Numbered from the stretch's first letter, positions 1-15,710 are shown. The stretch: 64,000 bases of DNA from Sphaerimonospora thailandensis (GCF_016863115.1 NZ_BOOG01000016.1:62001-126000); one strand, 5' to 3'. A program made the numbers and translations. Notes: generated by a model from the letters alone, not told the origin.

Positions 1-276
1 ACGCGCCTCGTCCGCCGCCGCCTCGTGCAGCAGCCGCCGGACGTCCTCCGGCCGCCGCAGCACCGACCGTGCGATGTCGTAGAGCCGCTGGAACCGGAAC
101 CAGCCCCGCTCGTCGGTCGCCCGCAACCTGGGCGGCCAGTCCTGGACGAGCGCGTCGGGCAGATGGACGCCCCGCTCCCGGGCCAGCTCGATCAGCGTCG
201 TGTGCCGCATCGAGCCGGTGAAGTGCAGGTGCAGATGTGCCTTGGGCAGCGTGTCGAGTGGACGTGCCATTTTCAT
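1..276 (-). CDS. add: Adenosine deaminase, N-terminal part (cut by window edge)
   Basis: This is the first ~92 codons of a gene running off the left edge. Adenosine deaminase converts adenosine to inosine in purine salvage in the cytosol. The motif PKAHLHLHFTGSMR near the N-terminus is the metal-binding HxH strand of the adenosine/AMP deaminase family, followed by a typical ERGVHLPD segment. Three in-frame ATGs lie at 288, 276 and 270. A GGGGG run at 289-293 gives 12 nt spacing to the ATG at 276, so I chose that one; 270 matches the usual start of homologues and is almost as likely. The C-terminal catalytic residues lie outside the window. Confidence 0.85.
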   Translation of the reverse strand, partial: MKMARPLDTLPKAHLHLHFTGSMRHTTLIELARERGVHLPDALVQDWPPRLRATDERGWFRFQRLYDIARSVLRRPEDVRRLLHEAAADEAR

Positions 277-352
277 ATGGTGCCGCATCCCCCGAGCGCG
301 CGTGCTGCGCTCCTGGACTCGGCGGCCATCTCGGCCGGCTAGGACATGCGAA

Positions 353-380
353 AAGGCCCGGATGTCGCCATCCGGGCCTT
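353..380 (-). terminator. Intrinsic terminator of the aspartate aminotransferase gene
   Basis: A perfect 12-bp inverted repeat (353-364 with 369-380) has a 4-nt loop. Read on the minus strand it runs into TTTT, 12 bases after the stop of the aminotransferase gene. It separates that gene from the downstream adenosine deaminase gene. Confidence 0.85.
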
Positions 381-391
381 CGCCGGCAGAG

Positions 392-1597
392 CTAGTGTGC
401 TTCGTCGAGGAACTTGGCCAGACGGCTGACGCCCTCGACCAGGTCGTCATCGCCCAGTGCGTACGAGAGCCGGAAATAACCAGGAGTGCCGAACGCCTCG
501 CCGGGGACCAGCGCGACCTCGGCCTCCTCGAGGATGATCTCAGCCAACTCGGCCGACGACCGCGGCCGCCTGCCGCGGATCTCCTTGCCGAGCAGCGCCT
601 TCACCGAGGGGTAGGCGTAGAACGCGCCCAGCGGCTCGGGGCAGACCACGCCGGGGATCTCGTTGAGCATCCTGACCATGGTCTGGCGGCGGCGGTCGAA
701 GGCCGCGCGCATGGCGGAGACGGCCGACAGGTCACCGGAGACGGCGGCGAGGGCGGCGGCCTGCGCGACGTTCGAGACGTTGGACGTCGCGTGCGACTGC
801 AGGTTGGTCGCCGCCTTCACGACGTCGGCGGGGCCGATGAGCCAGCCCACCCGCCACCCGGTCATCGCATAGGTCTTCGCCACGCCGTTCAGCACGACGA
901 CGCGGTCCCGCAACTCGGGTACGGCGGTGGCCACGCTGGAAAACGCGGCGTCGCCGTACACGAGGTGCTCGTAGATCTCGTCGGTGACGATCCACAGGCC
1001 CTTGTCGAGCGCCCAGCGGCCGATCTCCGCCACCTGCTCGGGGGTGTAGACGGCGCCGGTCGGGTTGGAGGGGGAGACGAAGAGCAGCACCTTGGTGCGC
1101 TCGGTCAGCTTCTCATCGAGCTGCTCGACCGAGGCGAGGTAGCCGGTCGTCTCGTCGGTCACGACGTCGACCTGGACACCGCCCGCCAGCTTGATCGCCT
1201 CGGGGTAGGTCGTCCAGTACGGAGCGACCACCAGGACCTCGTCGCCCGGGTCGAGCAGCGTGGCGAACGCCTCGTAGACCGCCTGCTTGCCACCGTTGGT
1301 CACGAGCACCTGGGCGGCGTCGACCTGGAACCCGCTGTCGCGCAGCGTCTTGTCGGCGATCGCCTGCTTGAGCTCGGGCAGGCCCCCGGCGGGCGTGTAC
1401 TTGTGGAATCTGGGGTTCCTGCACGCCTCGACGGCCGCCTCGACGATGTAGTCGGGTGTGGGGAAGTCGGGCTCGCCGGCGCCGAAGCCGATGACCGGGC
1501 GACCGGCGGCCTTCATCGCCTTGGCCTTGCTGTCCACGGCCAGCGTCGCGGACTCGGAGATCGCGGAGATACGCGCGGAGATGCGAGGTCGGGTCAT
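392..1597 (-). CDS. aspC: Pyridoxal-phosphate-dependent aspartate aminotransferase (class I)
   Basis: This 401-residue enzyme should move the amino group between aspartate and 2-oxoglutarate. The N-terminal region carries [14 protein letters not shown], the hallmark of subgroup-I-gamma aspartate aminotransferases, then [10 protein letters not shown] and [16 protein letters not shown], where Lys241 is the predicted Schiff-base lysine. The C-terminus has the FRLSYA arginine motif that binds the substrate carboxylate. The start at 1597 (MTRPRIS) fits homologues; GGAGG sits only one base upstream, and the longer reading frame upstream has no supported start. It lies divergent to the tRNA-Trp/secE unit, the usual actinobacterial neighbourhood. 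Aspartate versus prephenate or other acceptor preference cannot be read from sequence. Confidence 0.9.
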   Translation of the reverse strand: MTRPRISARISAISESATLAVDSKAKAMKAAGRPVIGFGAGEPDFPTPDYIVEAAVEACRNPRFHKYTPAGGLPELKQAIADKTLRDSGFQVDAAQVLVTNGGKQAVYEAFATLLDPGDEVLVVAPYWTTYPEAIKLAGGVQVDVVTDETTGYLASVEQLDEKLTERTKVLLFVSPSNPTGAVYTPEQVAEIGRWALDKGLWIVTDEIYEHLVYGDAAFSSVATAVPELRDRVVVLNGVAKTYAMTGWRVGWLIGPADVVKAATNLQSHATSNVSNVAQAAALAAVSGDLSAVSAMRAAFDRRRQTMVRMLNEIPGVVCPEPLGAFYAYPSVKALLGKEIRGRRPRSSAELAEIILEEAEVALVPGEAFGTPGYFRLSYALGDDDLVEGVSRLAKFLDEAH

Positions 1598-1740
1598 GCC
1601 TCCATCGTTCCAGATCGCCTGTGTGGTTTCCCCGCGATATCCGGCCCTGGGAGGCCGTGCTGCGGTACGGTCGAGGGGCACGGAGGCGATCTCCGGGCAA
1701 CGCTGTGAGCTGGGACGCGGTCGGTGTGGACAACGTCGGT

Positions 1741-1769
1741 TCGACGTAGCCGCCATTCCCCCGTACACT
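1741..1769 (+). promoter_or_regulatory. Candidate sigma70-type promoter for tRNA-Trp/secE-nusG
   Basis: TCGACG (1741-1746), a 17-bp spacer and TACACT (1764-1769) match the actinobacterial housekeeping pattern, with a perfect TAnnnT -10. The predicted start is near 1776, about 68 bases before the tRNA. A second possible -10, TATCGT at 1826-1831, lies closer to the tRNA but has no recognisable -35. Confidence 0.5.
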
Positions 1770-1843
1770 TCACCGTCTAGTGGGCCACGCGGGGAACGTG
1801 CGGACGCATCAGAGCGTTTCTCGGGTATCGTGGTGCACGGCCT

Positions 1844-1916
1844 AGGGCACTGGCGCAATTGGTAGCGCACCGGTCTCCAAAACCGGCGGTTGGGGGTTCG
1901 AGTCCCTCGTGCCCTG
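1844..1916 (+). tRNA. trpT: tRNA-Trp (anticodon CCA)
   Basis: The 73-nt cloverleaf has a 7-bp acceptor stem (AGGGCAC with GTGCCCT), anticodon stem CCGGT/ACCGG closing the loop CTCCAAA with CCA at 1877-1879, and a GTTCGAGTC T-loop. Discriminator base G1916 is as in bacterial tRNA-Trp. The 3' CCA is not encoded. A tRNA-Trp directly before secE is a conserved arrangement in actinobacteria. Confidence 0.97.
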
Positions 1917-1993
1917 CGGAGTGCGGTCCGCGCAACAATGGCGTGAAAAGCGCGCCGCAAGCTGCGACGGACACGACGGATCAGGTGAGGACT

Positions 1994-2254
1994 GTGGCGA
2001 TCGACACCCGCGGCGAGACCGCTGGAAAGCCAGGCAAGTCGACCGGTGAGAAGAAGACCAAGCGCACCTCTCCCGCCCTCTTCTATCGGCAGGTCGCCGC
2101 TGAGCTGCGCAAAGTCATCTGGCCACGGCGAAACGAGCTGGTCTCGTACACGGCTGTGGTCCTGGTCTTTGTGCTGATCATGGTTGGCCTTGTGTTCGGG
2201 TTCGACACCCTGCTGGGTAAGGCTGTGCTCTGGCTCTTCGGCAGCGGATCCTGA
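1994..2254 (+). CDS. secE: Preprotein translocase subunit SecE
   Basis: SecE is the small clamp subunit of the SecYEG channel in the cytoplasmic membrane. The 86-residue protein has a Lys/Thr-rich cytosolic N-terminus, the conserved amphipathic helix [17 protein letters not shown] and one transmembrane helix (about residues 49-70). The reading frame stays open back into the tRNA gene. GTG 1994 was chosen because it follows a GTGAGG purine run; GTG 1985 is the alternative. nusG begins 61 bases downstream and is expected on the same transcript. Confidence 0.92.
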   Translation: MAIDTRGETAGKPGKSTGEKKTKRTSPALFYRQVAAELRKVIWPRRNELVSYTAVVLVFVLIMVGLVFGFDTLLGKAVLWLFGSGS

Positions 2255-2315
2255 TCCGGATTCGATCCGAGACGTCCCAGCGCGTCAAGACACCGAACGA
2301 AGAAGGAAGAGTCCC

Positions 2316-3080
2316 GTGTCCGAGTCCCCGATGTCGGCCGACCACTCCCGCGACGAGTGGGAGATCGAGCAGGACGAGGCCGTAGCGGAGGTTGGCGACA
2401 CCGCGGCCGTCGACTCAGACGCCGTCGGCGACGACGCCGACTCGACCTCGGCCGCGCCGGAAGTCGACGAGGACGGCGACATCGTCCCGGACGTCGACCC
2501 GGTTGAAGAGTTCAAGCGTCAGCTTCGCGGGCAGATCGGCGAGTGGTACGTGATCCACTCCTACGCCGGCTACGAGAACCGTGTGAAGCAGAACATCGAG
2601 AGCCGGATCGGCAATCTCAACATGGAGGAGTTCATCTTCCAGGTCGAGGTGCCGACTCACACGATCACCGAGTTCAAGGGCGGCAAGAAGACCCCGATCA
2701 AGGAGCGGGTGCTTCCCGGCTACGTGCTGGTCCGCATGGAACTGAGCGACGAGTCCTGGGCCGCTGTACGGAACACGCCCGGTGTGACCGGTTTCGTCGG
2801 CCTCTCGAACAAGCCGAGCCCGCTGAACCTCGACGAGGTCGCCAAGCTGCTCGCACCGGAGCCTTCCGAGGAAGTCAAGAAGACGACGACCAAGACGGTC
2901 ACCGCGACCGTCGACTTCGAGGTCGGCGAGTCGGTCACCGTGATGGACGGGCCGTTCGCCACGCTCCCGGCCACCGTCAGCGAGATCAGCGCCGAGTCGC
3001 AGAAGCTCAAGGTGCTCGTGTCGATCTTCGGGCGGGAGACGCCGGTGGAGCTGTCGTTCAACCAGGTCTCGAAGATCTGA
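2316..3080 (+). CDS. nusG: Transcription termination/antitermination factor NusG
   Basis: NusG binds RNA polymerase and modulates pausing, Rho termination and coupling to ribosomes. The 254-residue protein starts with a long acidic, low-complexity extension (about residues 1-75) typical of actinobacterial NusG. It then has the NGN domain ([18 protein letters not shown] and [10 protein letters not shown]) and a C-terminal KOW domain ([16 protein letters not shown]). The GTG start follows GGAAGA at good spacing. The frame is open further upstream, but that part overlaps the secE coding region and has no ribosome-binding site. Confidence 0.95.
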   Translation: MSESPMSADHSRDEWEIEQDEAVAEVGDTAAVDSDAVGDDADSTSAAPEVDEDGDIVPDVDPVEEFKRQLRGQIGEWYVIHSYAGYENRVKQNIESRIGNLNMEEFIFQVEVPTHTITEFKGGKKTPIKERVLPGYVLVRMELSDESWAAVRNTPGVTGFVGLSNKPSPLNLDEVAKLLAPEPSEEVKKTTTKTVTATVDFEVGESVTVMDGPFATLPATVSEISAESQKLKVLVSIFGRETPVELSFNQVSKI

Positions 3081-3105
3081 CCGTCTGACTTAGACTCGAT
3101 AGTCG

Positions 3106-3127
3106 TCCTCGCGCGCATGCGCGAGGA
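3106..3127 (+). promoter_or_regulatory. Hairpin between nusG and rplK
   Basis: A perfect 9-bp inverted repeat with a GCAT loop is followed by TTCTGT, 33 bases before rplK. A TAGACT box (3091-3096) just upstream looks like a -10 element, but I see no convincing -35. It may be a weak terminator, an attenuator of the L11-L1 operon, or part of the rplK leader. Confidence 0.45.
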
Positions 3128-3159
3128 TTCTGTAGGACCAAGGACCCGGAGAAGGACAA

Positions 3160-3591
3160 ATGCCTCCTAAGAAGAAAGTCGCGGCGCTGGTGAAGGTCCA
3201 GCTTCCCGCTGGACAGGCCACGCCCGCGCCGCCGGTCGGTACCGCGCTCGGTCCGCACGGTGTCAACATCATGGATTTCGTCAAGCAGTACAACGCTGCC
3301 ACGGAATCTCAGCGGGGCAACATCATCCCCGTCGAAATCACCATCTTCGAAGACCGCACCTTCACCTTCATCACGAAGACGCCTCCGGCGCCTGAGCTGA
3401 TCAAGAAGGCGGCCGGCCTGCAGAAGGGCAGCCCGAGCCCGCACAAGGAGAAGGTGGGCAAGCTGACCCGCGAGCAGCTCCGCCAGATCGCCGAGACGAA
3501 GATGAAGGACCTCAACGCCAACGACGTCGAGGCCGCCGAGAAGATCATCGCCGGCACCGCCCGTTCCATGGGCGTCACGATCGCCGACTAG
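3160..3591 (+). CDS. rplK: 50S ribosomal protein L11
   Basis: L11 forms the stalk base with 23S rRNA and is needed for factor-dependent GTPase events and for RelA sensing. The 143-residue protein has the expected N-terminal domain ([20 protein letters not shown]) and the C-terminal rRNA-binding domain ending in ARSMGVTI. The proline-rich helix that binds thiostrepton-type antibiotics is intact, so nothing suggests resistance. The start follows a good GGAGAAGG site. It is the first gene of the L11-L1 pair. Confidence 0.97.
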   Translation: MPPKKKVAALVKVQLPAGQATPAPPVGTALGPHGVNIMDFVKQYNAATESQRGNIIPVEITIFEDRTFTFITKTPPAPELIKKAAGLQKGSPSPHKEKVGKLTREQLRQIAETKMKDLNANDVEAAEKIIAGTARSMGVTIAD

Positions 3592-3668
3592 TCCTCGCGA
3601 GCCGAGCAACCGAGCACTGTGGCAGGGCCTGCGCCGGCCCGGACCACGAACTCCACAAGGAGCATCAA

Positions 3669-4382
3669 GTGAAGCGCAGCAAGAGCTGGAAGAACGCGGC
3701 CGCCCAGGTCGACCGCGAGAACCTGTACAGCCCGCTGGAGGGCGCCCGGCTGGCCAAGGAGACGGCCACCACCAAGTTCGACGCCACCGTCGAGGTCGCC
3801 CTGCGCCTGGGCGTCGACCCGCGCAAGGCGGACCAGATGGTCCGCGGCACCGTCAACCTCCCGCACGGCACCGGTAAGACCGCCCGGGTCCTGGTCTTCG
3901 CGACCGGTGCCCGTGCCGAGGAGGCCCGCGCCGCCGGCGCGGACATCGTGGGTGCGGACGAGCTCATCGACGAGGTGTCCAAGGGCCGCCTCGACTTCGA
4001 CGCGGTCGTGGCGACCCCGGACCTGATGGGCAAGGTCGGCCGCCTGGGCCGCGTGCTCGGCCCGCGTGGTCTCATGCCCAACCCGAAGACCGGTACGGTC
4101 ACGCCCGACGTGGCCAAGGCCGTCACCGACATCAAGGGCGGCAAGATCGAGTTCCGCGTCGACCGGCACGCGAACCTGCACTTCATCATCGGCAAGGCGT
4201 CCTTCAGCGAGCGTCAGCTCGTGGAGAACTACGCCGCCGCCCTTGACGAGGTGCTGCGTCTCAAGCCGTCGGCCGCCAAGGGCCGCTACCTCAAGAAGGT
4301 CAGCTTCAGCACGTCCATGGGTCCGGGCATCCCGGTCGACCCGAACGTGACGCGGGGACTGACCGCCGAGATCGAGGCCTGA
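3669..4382 (+). CDS. rplA: 50S ribosomal protein L1
   Basis: L1 builds the mobile L1 stalk at the E-site and in many bacteria represses its own operon. The 237-residue protein has the family length and the signature region [20 protein letters not shown]. The GTG start is preceded by AAGGAG. It follows rplK after 77 bases and is closed by the strong terminator at 4413-4446, so rplKA appears to be a transcription unit that can end here. Confidence 0.97.
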   Translation: MKRSKSWKNAAAQVDRENLYSPLEGARLAKETATTKFDATVEVALRLGVDPRKADQMVRGTVNLPHGTGKTARVLVFATGARAEEARAAGADIVGADELIDEVSKGRLDFDAVVATPDLMGKVGRLGRVLGPRGLMPNPKTGTVTPDVAKAVTDIKGGKIEFRVDRHANLHFIIGKASFSERQLVENYAAALDEVLRLKPSAAKGRYLKKVSFSTSMGPGIPVDPNVTRGLTAEIEA

Positions 4383-4412
4383 TCGAGGCCTGGTCGCCTG
4401 ATCGAAATTCCG

Positions 4413-4446
4413 AAGAACCCCTGCCCGTCGCCGGGCGGGGGTTCTT
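4413..4446 (+). terminator. Intrinsic terminator after rplA
   Basis: A nearly perfect ~15-bp stem (4413-4427 with 4432-4446, one G-T pair) with a TCGC loop lies 30 bases after the rplA stop and ends in TTCTTTCCT. Confidence 0.9.
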
Positions 4447-4521
4447 TCCTGCATTCAGGGTTTCTTGTTTCCACTGAACAGCGTGATTCGCGTGAGACCA
4501 GCTGTGCCGTACGGGCGGAGA

Positions 4522-4546
4522 AGTGTGCAGCGGGTGTGCACACTTC
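4522..4546. promoter_or_regulatory. Candidate operator upstream of the lipoprotein gene
   Basis: AAGTGTGCA (4522-4530) and TGCACACTT (4538-4546) form a perfect 9-bp inverted repeat with a 7-bp spacer. The right half overlaps a perfect 10-bp palindrome, GTGTGCACAC (4535-4544). It sits about 90 bases before the lipoprotein start, where a regulator could bind. No regulator gene is adjacent. Confidence 0.45.
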
Positions 4547-4632
4547 ATGGGAATTTCCGCGGTTCGCCGCGTTCGGCTCCTCGGCCGAATAGGGTCAAGG
4601 GTAAGTAAACGGGGAACAGAAGGGATGCAACG

Positions 4633-5463
4633 ATGCGCCGACTTCTGGTGGCCGCTTGTGCGGCGGCCGCGATCACGATCGCGGGATGTGGCTCGACCAC
4701 GACGCCGACGCTGGAGAATGCCAAGCTTTCGGCCGCCGCGGTGCTCACGCAGAGCGCGAAGAAGGCCGATGAGGTCACTTCCTACTCTGCCGACCTCGTC
4801 ATGGACATCACGGCAGGTGCGCAGGGCAAGGGCAACATTCAGGGGACGATGCTCTACCAGAAGACCCCTGAGCTGGCCACGGACACGACCCTCGACAAGG
4901 TCTCGTTCGCCGGCCAGGACCTGCCCGGGGGCATGCGGGTGATCCTCCTGGGCGATGTGATGTACATGAAGATGGACATGCTGAAGGCCCTCACGGGCTC
5001 CACCAAGCCGTGGGTCAAGGTGGACCTCAAGCAGATCGGCTCCTCCGCGGGAGTCAACGTCGACCAGCTCCTCGGACAGTCCAAGCAGATGGACCTCAAG
5101 ACCAGCGTCACGATGCTCACGGCGTCCAAGGACGTCAAGGAGGTCGGTGCGGAGCAGGTCGGGGGCGTCGACACCACGCACTACGCGGGAACGTTCCCGA
5201 TCGAAGAGGCGATCAAGCAGCTGCCGGCGGAGGCCCAGAAGAACATGAAGGGCCAGCTCCCGGCGGAGGTGAAGGACATGAAGTTCGACGCCTGGATCGA
5301 CGGCGACGGGCTGCCCCGCAAGGTGCAGCTCAGCGGGGAGCAGAAGGAGGGCGCGTTCGCCGCCACCATGATCTTCAAGGCTTTCAACGAACCCGTCGAG
5401 ATCAAGGCGCCGCCGGCCGACCAGGTGGGCGATCTTCCGCAGAACCTCCCGGTGGGCGGCTGA
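4633..5463 (+). CDS. LppX/LprAFG-like lipoprotein (DUF1396-type)
   Basis: A 276-residue exported lipoprotein. The signal peptide ends in the lipobox IAGC with Cys19 as the lipidation site. The mature part resembles the LppX/LprG family: early helix KADEVTSYSADLVMDI, a string of beta-strands and WIDGDGLPRKVQL near the end. In mycobacteria such proteins carry lipids in a hydrophobic cavity. The ligand here is unknown. The start follows AAGGGA at about 9 bases. It is a single-gene unit between the rplKA terminator and the L10 leader, which is an unusual spot for an envelope gene. Confidence 0.8.
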   Translation: MRRLLVAACAAAAITIAGCGSTTTPTLENAKLSAAAVLTQSAKKADEVTSYSADLVMDITAGAQGKGNIQGTMLYQKTPELATDTTLDKVSFAGQDLPGGMRVILLGDVMYMKMDMLKALTGSTKPWVKVDLKQIGSSAGVNVDQLLGQSKQMDLKTSVTMLTASKDVKEVGAEQVGGVDTTHYAGTFPIEEAIKQLPAEAQKNMKGQLPAEVKDMKFDAWIDGDGLPRKVQLSGEQKEGAFAATMIFKAFNEPVEIKAPPADQVGDLPQNLPVGG

Positions 5464-5500
5464 TTTGGCGTCCTAGGGATTGACACGTATTCTGGCTTCT

Positions 5501-5640
5501 GCCGAAGACCGCCGGTCGTCGCCGGGCTCACAGCCTGGCGACCGAAGGATCCACTCAGTGGGTGGCCCGCGTAGGTGTATGTAGAAGCTTGGGACGTGTC
5601 ATGTCAGTCCAAGCCCCGTGCGCCTGCGCCGGGGCTTGTC
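5501..5640 (+). ncRNA. L10 (rplJL) leader, autoregulatory mRNA structure
   Basis: The segment before rplJ holds CCGAAGACCGCCGGT, an 11-bp hairpin (5518-5528 with 5532-5542, loop CAC), then GCGACCGAAGG and CGCGTAGGTG. This order resembles the Rfam L10 leader, which binds L10(L12)4 and controls rplJL. TATTCT (5489-5494) is a plausible -10, which would start the RNA near 5501; TTGACA at 5480-5485 lies too close to it to be its -35. No covariance search was possible. Confidence 0.55.
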
Positions 5641-5648
5641 CGTTTTTG
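5610..5648 (+). terminator. Attenuator-type terminator in the rplJ leader
   Basis: CAAGCCCCG (5610-5618) pairs perfectly with CGGGGCTTG (5630-5638). Four bases later comes TTTTT (5643-5647), 37 bases before rplJ. A hairpin plus U-tract here means transcription can stop before rplJL, as expected for attenuation coupled to the L10 leader. Confidence 0.65.
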
Positions 5649-5684
5649 TGGGCCTTCGCCGGTGGCACATCTGGAAGGAGGCCC

Positions 5685-6209
5685 ATGGCGAAGGCAGACA
5701 AGAGCGGTGCGATCGCCGAACTCAAGAGCGAGTTCGAGAGCTCCAGCGCCGCCGTTCTGACCGAGTACCGCGGTCTCACCGTCGCCCAGCTCAAGGAGCT
5801 GCGCGTTTCGCTCGGTGGGAATGCGAAGTTCGCCGTGGCGAAGAACACGTTGACCAAGATCGCGGCGAATCACGCCGGGATCAGCGTCCTGGACGACCTG
5901 TTCCAGGGGCCGACCGCCATCGCCTTCGTGAAGGGCGACGTGGTCGAGGCGGCCAAGGGTCTGCGTGATTTCGCCAAGGCCAACCCCCTCCTGGTGATCA
6001 AGGGAGGTGTCGTCGACGGCAAGTCGATGACCCCGGCCGAAATCACGAAGCTTGCCGACCTCGAGTCCCGTGAGGTGCTCCTCGCGAAGCTGGCCGGTGC
6101 GCTGAAGGCCAAGCAGTCCCAGGCTGCCGCCACCTTCGCCGCGCTGCCCACCAACATGGCTCGACTGGCCGAGGCTCTGCGCGCCAAGCGCGAAGAGGCC
6201 GGCGAGTAA
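5685..6209 (+). CDS. rplJ: 50S ribosomal protein L10
   Basis: L10 anchors the L7/L12 dimers to the ribosomal stalk. The 174-residue protein starts [10 protein letters not shown], has the conserved [16 protein letters not shown] and AKNTL segments that contact 23S rRNA, and a C-terminal helix ([20 protein letters not shown]) that binds L7/L12. ATG 5685 follows AAGGAGG. The longer upstream frame is just the leader. rplL follows after 80 bases. Confidence 0.96.
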   Translation: MAKADKSGAIAELKSEFESSSAAVLTEYRGLTVAQLKELRVSLGGNAKFAVAKNTLTKIAANHAGISVLDDLFQGPTAIAFVKGDVVEAAKGLRDFAKANPLLVIKGGVVDGKSMTPAEITKLADLESREVLLAKLAGALKAKQSQAAATFAALPTNMARLAEALRAKREEAGE

Positions 6210-6289
6210 GGTCCGCGCAGGCGGCGGGGGAAGCGCGCACCGCGGTCCCTTTTCACGTTTTTCGCTAGATCCACGAGAGGAACACCATC

Positions 6290-6682
6290 ATGGCGAAGCT
6301 CAGCACCGACGAGCTGCTTGAGACCTTCAAGGAGATGACCCTCCTTGAGCTGTCGGAGTTCGTGAAGGTCTTCGAGGAGACCTTCGACGTCAAGGCCGCT
6401 GCCCCCGTCGCCGTTGCCGCGGCCGGCCCGGCCGGCCCCGCTGCCGCCGCTGAGGAGGCGGAGGAGCAGGACGAGTTCGAGGTTGTCCTCGAGGCCGCCG
6501 GCGACAAGAAGATCCAGGTCATCAAGGAGATCCGCGCCCTGACGAGCCTGGGCCTCAAGGAGGCGAAGGACCTGGTCGACGGCGCTCCGAAGCCGGTCTT
6601 CGATGGCAAGGTCAACAAGGAGCAGGCCGAGAAGGCGAAGGCGGCCCTCGAGGGCGCCGGCGCGACGGTCACCGTCAAGTAA
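6290..6682 (+). CDS. rplL: 50S ribosomal protein L7/L12
   Basis: L7/L12 forms the flexible stalk that recruits translation factors. The 130-residue protein has an N-terminal dimerisation helix, an Ala/Gly/Pro-rich hinge ([19 protein letters not shown]) and the C-terminal factor-binding domain with [20 protein letters not shown]. It ends at a strong hairpin 9 bases after the stop. Confidence 0.97.
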   Translation: MAKLSTDELLETFKEMTLLELSEFVKVFEETFDVKAAAPVAVAAAGPAGPAAAAEEAEEQDEFEVVLEAAGDKKIQVIKEIRALTSLGLKEAKDLVDGAPKPVFDGKVNKEQAEKAKAALEGAGATVTVK

Positions 6683-6690
6683 CGCTCTTC

Positions 6691-6736
6691 CGAAAGGGGC
6701 GGATCCATCCAGGTGCCGGATGGTCCGCCCCTTTCG
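6691..6736 (+). terminator. Long hairpin terminator after rplL
   Basis: A 13-bp outer stem (6691-6703 with 6724-6736) is extended inside by CCATCC/GGATGG (6705-6710 with 6718-6723). There is little U-tract after it (CATG follows), so termination may be partial. Confidence 0.7.
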
Positions 6737-6862
6737 CATGTTCGCAGTCAGTGCGGCGCGCGGCGGGGAAGTCGTGCGACGAGCGTCGAACCGGTGGGCA
6801 GATCGCGCAGGCTGATCTATGTTCGGAACTACCGCTCTTGGCGCGGCCGGCAGGGGAGCAGC

Positions 6863-6889
6863 GGGACCATCGGGACCATCGGGACCATC
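6863..6889. repeat. Three tandem copies of a 9-bp unit
   Basis: GGGACCATC is repeated exactly three times (6863-6871, 6872-6880, 6881-6889) and followed by GGGAGCAGG. The array ends directly before the ribosome-binding site of the gene at 6901, so copy-number change could alter its leader. Confidence 0.85.
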
Positions 6890-6900
6890 GGGAGCAGGGG

Positions 6901-7395
6901 GTGGCGGGCATGCGACGGCGGGTGCCGATCATCGGGCTCGTCGTCCTTGTGGCGCTCCTGTCGGGAACGGTCTTCCAGGTCAGGGCGAGCCGGGGCGCGG
7001 CGCGGGACGCGGCCGAGGCCCGACAGGAGGCGGTGCGTGCGGCGGCGGCTCATGCGATGAGCCTGCTGTCCCTGAACCACCGGACCATCGATGAGGACAT
7101 GAAGCGGGTACTTGTCACCTCCACGGGCCGGGAGCACGAGCGGTACGCCGATGGCCGTGCTGCGTTACGGGCCGCCACCCTGAAGAACAAAGTCGTGCAG
7201 ACCGGGGTGCTCCGGGCGTCCGCCCTGGAGTCTGCCCAAGCGGGAAAGGCACAGGTCCTGATCGTCGCCGACGCGGTGATCCATTGGGAGGACGGCAAGA
7301 AGTCGGCGCCTGAGGAGCGGTTCTTCCGTTGGCGTATGACGGTCACCGAGGTCTCCGGCCGGTGGCTGGTCTCCGACTCGGAACTGGTGCCGTGA
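6901..7395 (+). CDS. Mce-associated-like single-pass membrane protein
   Basis: A 164-residue protein with a short basic N-terminus, one transmembrane segment (about residues 9-25, IIGLVVLVALLSGTVFQV), an Ala/Arg-rich coiled-coil-like stretch and a small exported domain. The order 'TM, AAxHAMSLLSLNHRTIDED, compact alpha+beta domain ending in VSGRWLVSDSELV' resembles mycobacterial Mce-associated proteins. Function is unknown. GTG 6901 has GGGAG six bases upstream; ATG 6910 is also possible. Its stop overlaps the start of the next, related gene. Confidence 0.7.
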   Translation: MAGMRRRVPIIGLVVLVALLSGTVFQVRASRGAARDAAEARQEAVRAAAAHAMSLLSLNHRTIDEDMKRVLVTSTGREHERYADGRAALRAATLKNKVVQTGVLRASALESAQAGKAQVLIVADAVIHWEDGKKSAPEERFFRWRMTVTEVSGRWLVSDSELVP

Positions 7396-7916
7396 GCCGG
7401 AGGCGCGGGCGGAGCAGGGTACTGCCCGCCCTGCTGGCGCTCGTGGCCGTCGGGTTGGCCGCCGCGGCCCTGTGGATCTTCCTCGACCTGCGCCGCCTGC
7501 AGGAGAGTGCCGCGTCGGCCGCGTCGGCCCGCACGGCTGCCCGGTTATATGCCGCCGAGATGTTGTCGTACGACTATCGTACGATTGATCGGGATTTAGC
7601 CAGGGCGAGCGGTCGTGCCACCGGAAGCCTGGTGGCTCACTTCCGTGAACTCGCCGGGACGCTGGGGCCACAGGCCCGGCAGCGGAAGACGGTCCAGCAG
7701 GCAGTGGTGGCGGCGGTGGGAGTGGAGTCGGCGACCCCGGACGAGGTGCACGTGCTGGTGTTCGTGAACATGGTCACGACCAGTACGCCACCGGGGCAGG
7801 AGAGCCCCCGACAGGAGATCAGCCAGGGTAGGGTCCGGCTTGTCCTGGTTACGCAGGGTGACGACTGGCGGGTCGCTCGGCTGTCCACCCTGCTGGGCGA
7901 CGCACCCGTTCGGTAG
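7392..7916 (+). CDS. Second Mce-associated-like membrane protein (paralogue of previous gene)
   Basis: A 174-residue protein with the same plan as its neighbour: basic start SRRRGRSRV, a transmembrane helix (about residues 9-30), a helical linker and the motif MLSYDYRTIDRDL, which matches LSLNHRTIDEDM in the upstream gene. The exported domain ends DDWRVARLSTL. The GTG start overlaps the upstream TGA (GTGA), so the two are probably translated together and the products may act as a pair. No Mce or YrbE gene is nearby. They sit between rplL and rpoB. Confidence 0.72.
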   Translation: MSRRRGRSRVLPALLALVAVGLAAAALWIFLDLRRLQESAASAASARTAARLYAAEMLSYDYRTIDRDLARASGRATGSLVAHFRELAGTLGPQARQRKTVQQAVVAAVGVESATPDEVHVLVFVNMVTTSTPPGQESPRQEISQGRVRLVLVTQGDDWRVARLSTLLGDAPVR

Positions 7917-8346
7917 TTCGCGTTATTTAATTGTTAGCAAAGGCCGTGTTTAGGGCGCGGATACGGGTGGGATACCTACGGCACGGCAGCGTCGACCCAC
8001 GGTCAGCGTTGGACCCTTCGCGTGACGGAGCGTTACCCGGACGGGCTCTCGGGTAGGGACTGGAACCCCGGCGCTCGCGAGTCCTGCGAAGGGAAACACC
8101 CAGCGTGGCGGCTGTGAGTTAGGCGAAATGTCGGCTCTTGGGGTTGACGTATCGCCGCTAACGGGTGATGCTGCCAGCAACGTGGAGCGTAGAGCGAAAG
8201 CGGAGTGGACAGGTGTATGCCTATCGGCTACACTGCCCCTTTGCGCTGCCCTTTGACGACCGCTTCGCTGAGTGACTCCGAAACTCCTTGATTCTGGTCG
8301 TCTGGCGTGCGTGTAGTCAGTCCGCGAGCCCTCGGAAGGACATCTG
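7917..8346 (+). other. rpoB leader region (430 bp without a gene)
   Basis: No coding sequence was found. It holds the promoter at 8206-8234 and a predicted ~105-nt 5' UTR. A further TTGACG at 8144-8149 has only a poor partner (GATGCT) at the right distance. No terminator is seen after the gene ending at 7916. Confidence 0.6.
8206..8234 (+). promoter_or_regulatory. rpoBC promoter
   Basis: TGGACA (8206-8211), a 17-bp spacer and TACACT (8229-8234) form a near-consensus housekeeping promoter. The expected start is near 8241, giving a leader of about 105 bases before rpoB. Confidence 0.75.
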
Positions 8347-11811
<3,465 letters not shown>

Positions 11812-11834
11812 TCTAAAAGCGAGGGGACATCAAC

Positions 11835-15710
<3,876 letters not shown>

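Noticed and set aside
200-1708. 502-codon plus-strand frame opposite the aminotransferase gene
   Set aside because: Its protein has no domain pattern and the aminotransferase on the other strand is unmistakable.
5480-5485. TTGACA upstream of rplJ as a classical -35
   Set aside because: No TAnnnT box lies 16-18 bases downstream; the only good -10 (TATTCT) is 3 bases away.
6863-6889. CRISPR-like array
   Set aside because: Nine-base units without spacers and without cas genes; a simple tandem repeat.
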